Assembly: GCA_030141605.1 (NCBI GenBank)
Contig: JAQGDQ010000994.1
Location: 1 to 64,000, forward strand
From: Tubiluchus corallicola
Lineage: Eukaryota > Priapulida > Priapulimorpha > Priapulimorphida > Tubiluchidae
Length of the DNA stretch: 64,000 bases
Reading direction: 5' to 3'
The notes under the pieces were generated by a model. It was not told the DNA's origin, did no database searches, and saw only the letters and a program-made list of their open reading frames with translations. Positions 56,816 through 64,000 of this stretch are shown here, piece after piece (within the stretch, counting starts at the first letter, position 1; every line of letters starts with the position of its first letter). The position numbers and the translations under genes are program-made.

Positions 56816-59800
56816 TTAACTCTGTTTCTTTTCTAGCTGCTTTTTCTTCTCTTCGTCTACAACAAGTAACTCTGTGGCCGTGTTGCTGTAGCCGATGGCT
56901 ACGCTCACAGCTGCTATGCTAATCAACCCTTCCTTTACCATGTGTTTAATCGCGTCATAGTCTTGAATTGCGACCAAATATTCCCGACTCATTCCCCACT
57001 TGGTGGCCAATGATTCGGCAACAAAGAACAGTTCGGTGAGGGACCGCTTCAGATGGGAAACAATGCCAGTGTTGCAGTCATTGTTCTCTGTGTTCATTTC
57101 GCAGAAGTATACCCATAAGGGTCGGAGCAGGGTCAAATCGACTCTGTCTTTACACTGCTGCTTCCAGCAACCGTCTAATATCCGCAGCACTAACTCAATG
57201 GTTTTCAGTCTGTGGTGACCGGTTTTCTTACACACAAGGTACACCAAACATGACCACACCTCACCAATGGATAACAAACATAGAGTCCTCGGATCGGAAA
57301 GAAGATTCTGTAGGATTTCGTATCCGCTGTCAAACCTGCCCATGTTGCCACCGGTTACGGTAAACTTATATCCCCATGTGTTGCTTTTATCGTCGGGAAA
57401 ATGAGCCCGGAAACTGTAATACAGCGTGTCACCAGGAAGGTAAAAATCTTGAAATGATTCATTGCCCAGAACATGCGAGTTCTGCGTCAAGTTAGAATCA
57501 GTGGCAATCGTCAGTTCTTCACATGGAGAAATGTTACAATGGTTGTCAAACTTTATCATGAGGTAAGATGCCCCGGGTATTGTGACCTTCTCTAAATCAC
57601 GATATTCATTCCAACCCGTATTGTGAGGCGACTCTTTCGTGATAGCCATCAAAGTAGATTCCTCCATGAAATTGCAGGCTGCTTGAGCCATGGGAATGAG
57701 CACTTCGTCACTACAAAGCTTCAGCACCTTACTAACCAGATGTTGGAAATCTTTTCTGCTGTCCGTCTTATGCAGCAAGTCTAGGACACAAGCAACCTGA
57801 AAGTCGTCCGAGCAGCCAAGCAGTTTGCCACTTATAACAGATTCTTCCAGTGGCCAGTCTGCAAGAACTGCTGTTAGGACATAGCGGGAGTAATAAATTG
57901 CTAGTGCCAAATTGACCTTGTACAAGTATGGTCTTGTCAAGACATCTGCGTGACTGTCTAATTCTTGTTTCAGTAACTGAGTGGATTTATAACGTTGTTT
58001 CTTCACTAGTTCATCTTTGGTCTCCATGTCAAACATCTGCATAAGGCACTGGCTCGGCTCGGCTTTCTCTTTTACAACGGCTTCCGCGCGTTTATCGGTG
58101 GTAACTTTTGGCACGATCATCAACATACCAGTGTCGATGGCTTTATCATCCTCGGTGTCCGTATCTTCGGTAAGCTTCTCGCCAAACTCGGTGAAGCGAG
58201 ATCGCCAAGCACACAGATCAGAAGCAGGTGCTGTAATGATTGTTCCGATTAAATTCTTGTAGATCTCAACCACAAGGGCTTCTTTTCCACTTCCTTGTTC
58301 ATACAGCTGCAATATATCACTATACGGCATTCCCATGTGATCATGTAATAACTCACTGCACACCTTAGCCTTAGTATCCATCTGTCTGATGGCTTCGGGA
58401 AGATCTTTGTCAACTGAATCTTTAGCCTTATCAATTTTTTTCTCCGGCTTAAAGACATCGTCAGCTTTGGCATCACTCTCAATGAGGTTGCTTTCTGCTG
58501 TAGCATTTAGCATCAGTGCAAGCACTTCTAACTCCTCCACCATCCATTGTCGACTAAACTGAGTTCCTATTCCCGCTAAGTACAGCAGACCCTGTACTAG
58601 CTGAACGTCGCAAAGTCCAGAAAGTACAGAGTTATCACAGTTCAAGTAGGCGCTGTGTAACGTTTTCAACGTCAGAGCTAGAACCCACACCGACTGCGGC
58701 TCAAGAGTTGCACCGGCTTTCAGCAGCCAGGAAACCGATTTTGCCGTTTCCAGAAGGATTTTCAGATGGTGTGAATCTACGATGTTTATATGTTCTTTAA
58801 CACACTCAATGTACTGATCTTTCACAGTTTTTCGTTTTCTGCTTTTCGAATCCGCCAGTAAACATTTGGTATTGTCGGGAAAATGTTTGACAACTATCGC
58901 TCGCCTATTATCTGCTCCGCTCTCATTATATAACACTTTCGTGCCCGTGGTTAAAATCTCTGGAAAGCCGGCAGCGACAAATAAAGCAAAAATTGACAAT
59001 GGGTCTATCTCATCTCTCAACTTGTTTACACACTTGGTGATGTATTCCATTACCGTTTTTCTCCATTTATCGTTGTTGCTCAATCTTTGTAAGATTGTTA
59101 CTAAGCAACTAGCCCATTCGTGACAACTGCGGGTGAGACACTGCATTCCGAAATGAAACAGGAAATCCACTGCCACGAATGCCGGATCTGCTTCAGACGG
59201 CATTTCCATGTTATCAGCATCGCACACTGAACTACTGCAAACGTCTGGATCGGACCACAACATAAGTCTTCCTAAGATCGCCAGTGCCATAAGGGAAGTC
59301 CTAGAATCATGTGTCGTCTGTCCCTTAGACATTTTGAGCAAAAGCATCAAAAATTCTTTGCTGTTAATGCCACCCAGCAATGAAAACTTTTCCATGTTCA
59401 TCGAGTCGGGTATCATTGATCCCACAAGACCTATAATTCTTTCTTGGGAATGCACAGCAAAAGCTATTTGCTTCTGAATGGCAATGCCAACGTTTGGTAC
59501 ATAGGAGTCACATGAAATCTGTTGTAAGCAGTCCTGGATTAGATCAACACACTGCTGATGCAAGGAACTTGCATTTAAAAGATACTCTGTATCTAAAACG
59601 TCACTTTCTGAGTACAAAACGCTTGTTAGCGTAAGTGTAAATGAAGTAAAAAGTAACCAGACATGCTGGTGAATATACGCTTGTATAATGCACTCTGCTT
59701 GGTTAGTATTTCGTAGTTTTACTAATGGATGATTTACCGTTGCATGCGTCGCGTTATGTCCGGATGGAAACTGTTTGTTTCGTTCGCATCCTAAACACAA

Positions 59801-62205
59801 GTCAAAATCCTCACACTCTGTGCAGTGGACGCGGGTTCCTACAATGAAAGCATGGCAGCCATCACATTTATATGTCATGTCGACGAATTCGTGATCGTCT
59901 TTATGAACCACCTGATCTTCATCTTCTTCTTGTGAGGGCTTTATACCCGAAATGAAACAAGTTGAACACAGATCTAAATCCGGACATTGCAGACATCGGT
60001 AACGTCGACCCGGCAGCGTAATACCGCAACCGTCACAGCAAATTTCTACATCCAATAAATCTGAAAACCTTGCGATGAACATCTGCTTGTCCTTCCGCGA
60101 CACCGGGGTGTTATGCTCGTACCACTTGTCCAAGTTACTTTTGGCTTCGGGAAGCCATTTCATGTACCGCTCGTATTCAGTAAGCTCGGTCTCCTCATTC
60201 AGATCGCACTCGGCCACATCGCGGATCGTTACGGTGCTACGTGCGATGTTCAACAGCAAAGATGGAAAATCGATTTCCTTCAAAAATGCAAGGTCGTAAA
60301 GCTGCCAAGAGTTATCTAGAATATGAACAAGACAGGCCTGAACAAAGTCATACAGAGGAACTAAACTATTGGGCATGTCATCTCTGTCCGTCTTTTCGGT
60401 AGCTGAGATGAGTTTCTGAACGAGCTGATAATAGTTCTTGCGAACGATACTTTCCAAGTCAAAGCCACATCCATCGAGGTTGTCGGCATAGTGGCCGACG
60501 TCGCGAGCTTGAGAACTCAACATCTCTTGTAAGAAAAGAATATTTGGAAGCTGCAGAATGTTACCGCTTTCTCCGAGATCTAAGAAATCGTGCGCAAAAT
60601 TGAGAGCAAAAGCTGTCGCGCTGGCTCGATGCTGCCTCTGCAACAGAACTTGTTCGACTTTCTCGTTTGTCAAGCTGGTGTCCCGAATGAAGCCCAGAAT
60701 CAGCCTAAAGCATGGATTCTTCTCGTGCGCGATAATTTCTTCGGTGCGCAGCCGACTACCGTCATTTGAAAGTCTGGTCTGTCTCTTCATGCTGAACTTA
60801 TTCAACTTGTTGTTTAGTTTGATGTCAACTTTTGAGAGGCCAGAAAATTTCAAAAGAAATTGGGCCTTTTTGATGCATAGGTGGACTGGATCTTCCGATT
60901 CTGGGATGTCCTCGTTATCCGTGGCCCCGGCAAGCTTTAGACGTTGCCTCTGTTCAATAAGATAATTCCTTATTCCCTCTGCAGACACATATGCACTTAT
61001 GAGTTCATCACTTATTACTATATCATCATCATCACTCTGAGTTGAAATTTTATCTATTTCTTCTCTCAGAGACTGAGTGTGCCACAATAAAGCAGCAAAT
61101 ACTGACACCACGGCAGCGTCGACAAGGTCACCGCCGAAGCCAACTCTTCCGCTTCTTTCTTTACAGTCGCTTATCAACTTTGAGGCTTTCTTCGATTTAC
61201 TGCTCAGCATGTCCAAGAGGAAAGCATTAGCCTTGCAGTCGATGGTGCATGCCGCATGTCTTCCAGACAATGACCGCATAAGTCTGCCGACAACGTAACC
61301 ACCACGGAATATGGTGGTCCAGAGGTCGTTGTTCTCCGTGTCATAGTCGACGAGCTGGGTGTGGTCATGAATACAGCAACTAGCCATTGTGCCAAGAAGC
61401 TTTGCACAGACTAACTGCATATCAAACATCCAGCATAGTGGCATGTCGGCATAACCTTTAGCTGTTATCTTAAACTTGTAACCCCACTCATTGTTACTAC
61501 CGTCAGAATGAAACAACAGTTGCAACAAATTGCCTCCAGAAAAGGTATAAGTTAAAGGCCACCGATCCGTGTCTGCTTTTCCGTCAAACTTCTTCTTCAT
61601 GCCTTTTGCATCGGTGAATTCTAAGTAGTCGTACTTGGCTTCCGTTTCGCACCGCGGATCGAACTCGACCACAAAAGAGGAAGCACCTGGACAAACAAAC
61701 GTCTGCTTCATATTCTGATTGTTCTCGTAGTTGTGACTAGACTCCAGTTCCCAATGCCTCAGCACCACGTGCGACTGCTGACACTCGCTCCACTTTTCGC
61801 TGTCGTACTTCCAGAACAACATAGGCAAGCGATTACTGATCTCGCATAGAATCTTCATGATTTTAAACAGATGGTCCATCAGCTTGATCAGAGCATTGGC
61901 TTCGAGCTCCTTGCAAAATAACGATAGTGAGAGAACGAGCTGGCGGATGCTGCGTCCGATAAACGTGGATTCCATCCTCCATACGGTGTCCTCCAGCTTC
62001 ACCACGTCCTCCATCTTGCACAAGGAAGTGAGAACGGATATGGCTCTGAATACCGCCACATCGACGTACTTTGTAAGAAGGGTTTCTGCAGCGTCGATGT
62101 GGCTTCTGATGCCAGATTCCAGCTGAAGCTTGCACCATGACAACACACTGTTTTGCAAAGAGCACAGCAGATTGAGCAGCGACTCTGACAACGCACTCGT
62201 TGTAC
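56816..62205 (-). CDS. ZZEF1: ZZEF1 giant terminal coding exon
   Basis: Acceptor TTTCCAG precedes 62205. The frame is uninterrupted for 5390 bp to TAA and ends EEKKKQLEKKQS. No frameshift or internal stop is seen, and the ZZ cysteines are intact. Confidence 0.9.
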
Positions 62206-63902
62206 CTGGAAAGCAAAAATGTCAGATTAATTAAAATGTGGCCTAATTATACAAAGGACAAGAAAAGGGGCACCTGAAGTAGGTTTCAGAAAAATCGCCT
62301 TAAAAATTATACTACTTAACAATATTTTTATGCATTTATCTTACTCGCACTGAAAGGAATTTTAGTTTGTCTTCATTTTAAATCTCCCGCAATACTTTTC
62401 CGATGTCGCCATTACATGACGTTATGTACCAAACGTAAATCAAGGGAAGAAAAGGCAATGTTAAATTATGTCTCAAAAGACTTTCCGTGCAAATCTATAT
62501 TTCTTAGATTTTTGCTTACCTGCTAGAAAGACTTTATGTAACTACAAAAGAAAATTATTAATTATTTAAAATACTTTCATCAATTGGTAAAATGTTACTG
62601 ACTTACCCTCCAGGGAGCACCACTCGCTAACCAACTATTTTTAATCTTGTTGACAAGGTACAGTAATGTAAAATTTTTCTTAATAATTACTATGACGTGT
62701 TTGCTATGACTGCTCTGACTATTTTTTTCAAACTTCACTCAGTGTTATCTAAACTCATTTCAAATGACTTATCATCAAAATGGCTGCATCTAACAGCCAT
62801 CGCGGGAGTTTAAATTTACTTGTTGTAATGCCGACGCAAGCGCTGTATGCAAAAAGGCAATATATGAGTGGTATAAAATTTTAAGATGAATTTTTTGAGC
62901 TGTATTTAAGTGGGAAGGGTTTTCTTGTGCTCTAAGCGAGTCTAGGAATTACAAGACCCACTAGACCTTAGTTCACGGATAAATATAAATATACTTTAAT
63001 ATTTTAGCGATAATACTCTTTCTTATTTGATAACTTAGCCACTGGGGGGGGGGGGGGGCAAGCCAGCCCAATTCAGCGCCGGTCACAAGCCCGGATAAAT
63101 AGGGAGGGTTAGGGTCAGGAAGGGCATCCGCCTGTAAAAACTGCGCCAAAACCTTCTATGAATGAGTCGGTGAGACTTAAAGGTAAGGTCCACAAAGAAG
63201 TGGTCAGACCCGCTCTAATCTATGGGCTGGAAGCAGCTTCTCTAAAGAAGACGGAAGAGAAGAAAATGGGTGTGGTGGAGATGAGGATGTTGAGATGGAT
63301 GGTGGGAATAACAAGAAGAGATAAAATTAGAAATAATAATATCAGAGGAACAGTAAAAGTAGTGGAAGCCTCGCAAGGTTGCGATGGTATGGACACCTGA
63401 ATAGAAGAGTCGGGTGAAGATCATGTGGGAAGGGAGGTCATGGAAACGGAAGTGCTGGGAAATAGAAGAAGAGGACGACCCAAGCGGAGATGGATTGAAT
63501 GTATTAATGGAAACCTTAGAGAGAAGAACATAAATGAAGAGATGGTCAACTACAGGAATGCGTGGAGAAGACTCATTCACAACGGCGACCCCACATAGGG
63601 AAAAGCTGGGAAGAAGAAGACTCTTTCTTATTTGATCCATTTTTCTAATTTTTCTCACTTTTTTTCTGAAAAATCAAAGTTCTTGAAGAAAATTATTGAA
63701 ATTTCTTACCTTGTTCAGCTAGAGTCGTACACTCGCTGCACGACACAGACAGAAGTTTCTCCATCACGGTGACGTTTGCTTCCACGTTGTAATCCAGCGG
63801 TACCAACACCGGAAGACTGAGAATTCCCTGCGGATCCACAGCACCGAAGAAAGAACATAAAGATTGAAAGACCATACCCATTGACTCAGATACTTTCTCA
63901 TT
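56816..63902 (-). CDS. ZZEF1: ZZEF1-like giant protein, C-terminal two thirds; gene continues right of window
   Basis: Exons 63902-63710 and 62205-56816 join in phase 1; the stop TAA is 56818-56816. The big exon codes about 1795 residues. Numbered from its codon at 62191: a CUB-like beta domain near 152-247 (FSGGNLLQLLFHSDG, NEWGYKFKITAKG), two consecutive ZZ zinc fingers near 719-820 (CDGCGITLPGRRYRCLQC and CDGCHAFIVGTRVHCTEC, each with further Cys/His ligands), and a second CUB-like domain near 1520-1613 (NTWGYKFTVTGG). Paired ZZ fingers in a nearly 3000-residue helical protein fit ZZEF1, whose EF-hand and DOC/APC10 domains would be in exons beyond the window. ZZ fingers bind N-terminal peptides such as histone H3 or SUMO. 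Odd feature: 5.4 kb of coding sequence without an intron. Confidence 0.85.
63060..63625 (+). mobile_element. 3' end of a non-LTR retrotransposon (RTE/BovB-like reverse transcriptase tail)
   Basis: A frame at 63158-63400 reads VVRPALIYGLEAASLKKTEE, then VEMRMLRWMVGITRRDKIRN. After frame changes it continues with a WYGHLNRR box and GNRRRGRPKRRWIECI, ending at TAG near 63597 and a GAAGAAGAAGA tail. This is the conserved C-terminal part of RTE-type polyproteins. Upstream is the common tail-like sequence GGTCAGGAAGGGCATCC. 5'-truncated, with at least two frameshifts, inside a ZZEF1 intron. Confidence 0.85.
63710..63902 (-). CDS. ZZEF1: ZZEF1 penultimate exon
   Basis: Acceptor TTATTTTAG precedes 63902 and donor GTAAGA follows 63710. 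64 codons plus one base: NEKVSESMGMVFQSLCSFFG, then LPVLVPLDYNVEANVTVMEK. The split Gly codon is completed by the first two bases of the giant exon. Confidence 0.85.
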
Positions 63903-64000
63903 CTAAAATAACAGTTACATCATTTGACTACTAATAATTAAACCTTGTAGTCTTTTACATGTTTTACAAAAGGTGTCATACGTGTTCCAAACCCAGGAAG

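Overview
The window is nuclear DNA of an invertebrate animal. Coding sequence is split by GT-AG introns, and the recognisable proteins are animal-type: a Rho exchange factor, SDCCAG8, CCDC34 and ZZEF1. The base composition is AT-rich. There is a Ty3/gypsy element, a non-LTR retrotransposon tail, tRNA-headed SINEs, and hAT-like, pogo/Tigger-like and other terminal-inverted-repeat (TIR) elements. I cannot name the species from sequence alone.

Layout: (1) 698-14493, plus strand, eight exons: the Dbl-homology (DH) domain and C-terminus of a RhoGEF whose 5' end lies left of the window. (2) About 14.5-21.1 kb, intergenic: AT-rich DNA, a TIR element, a 96-bp tandem repeat, and no confident gene. (3) 21170-45616, minus strand, thirteen exons: SDCCAG8, a centrosomal/ciliary coiled-coil protein. 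The start codon is present; the last exon was not found. (4) 46275-51304: a gypsy-type LTR retrotransposon, GTAAT target-site duplication, nearly identical 178/182-bp LTRs, broken pol. It sits between the divergent 5' ends of SDCCAG8 and (5) CCDC34 (51676-52625, plus strand). (6) About 52.6-56.8 kb, intergenic: a Tigger-like element and a 30-bp tandem repeat. (7) 56816-63902 and beyond, minus strand: the 3' part of ZZEF1, almost all in one 5.4-kb coding exon.

All exon joins were checked by hand for reading phase. Within each gene every donor and acceptor phase agrees, which is the main support for the models.

The most unusual property is the tandem repeats. Nearly every intron carries its own private minisatellite (unit 22-98 bp, up to about 4 kb). 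Several have units that contain an exon-intron junction of the host gene: SDCCAG8 exons 3 and 6 (5' splice sites), exons 5 and 8 (3' splice sites), probably exon 11, and RhoGEF exon 2 (5' splice site). At SDCCAG8 exon 3 this gives eight consecutive in-frame donor sites spaced 33 bp apart. At RhoGEF exon 2 it gives three donors spaced 156 bp apart in an open frame. These could be length-variable exons and are the best candidate for something undescribed. Another array, in SDCCAG8 intron 9, repeats the CREB/ATF palindrome about every 29 bp.

The genes do not form an operon. SDCCAG8 and CCDC34 are both linked to cilia/flagella and lie head to head, so they may share a promoter, now split by the retrotransposon.
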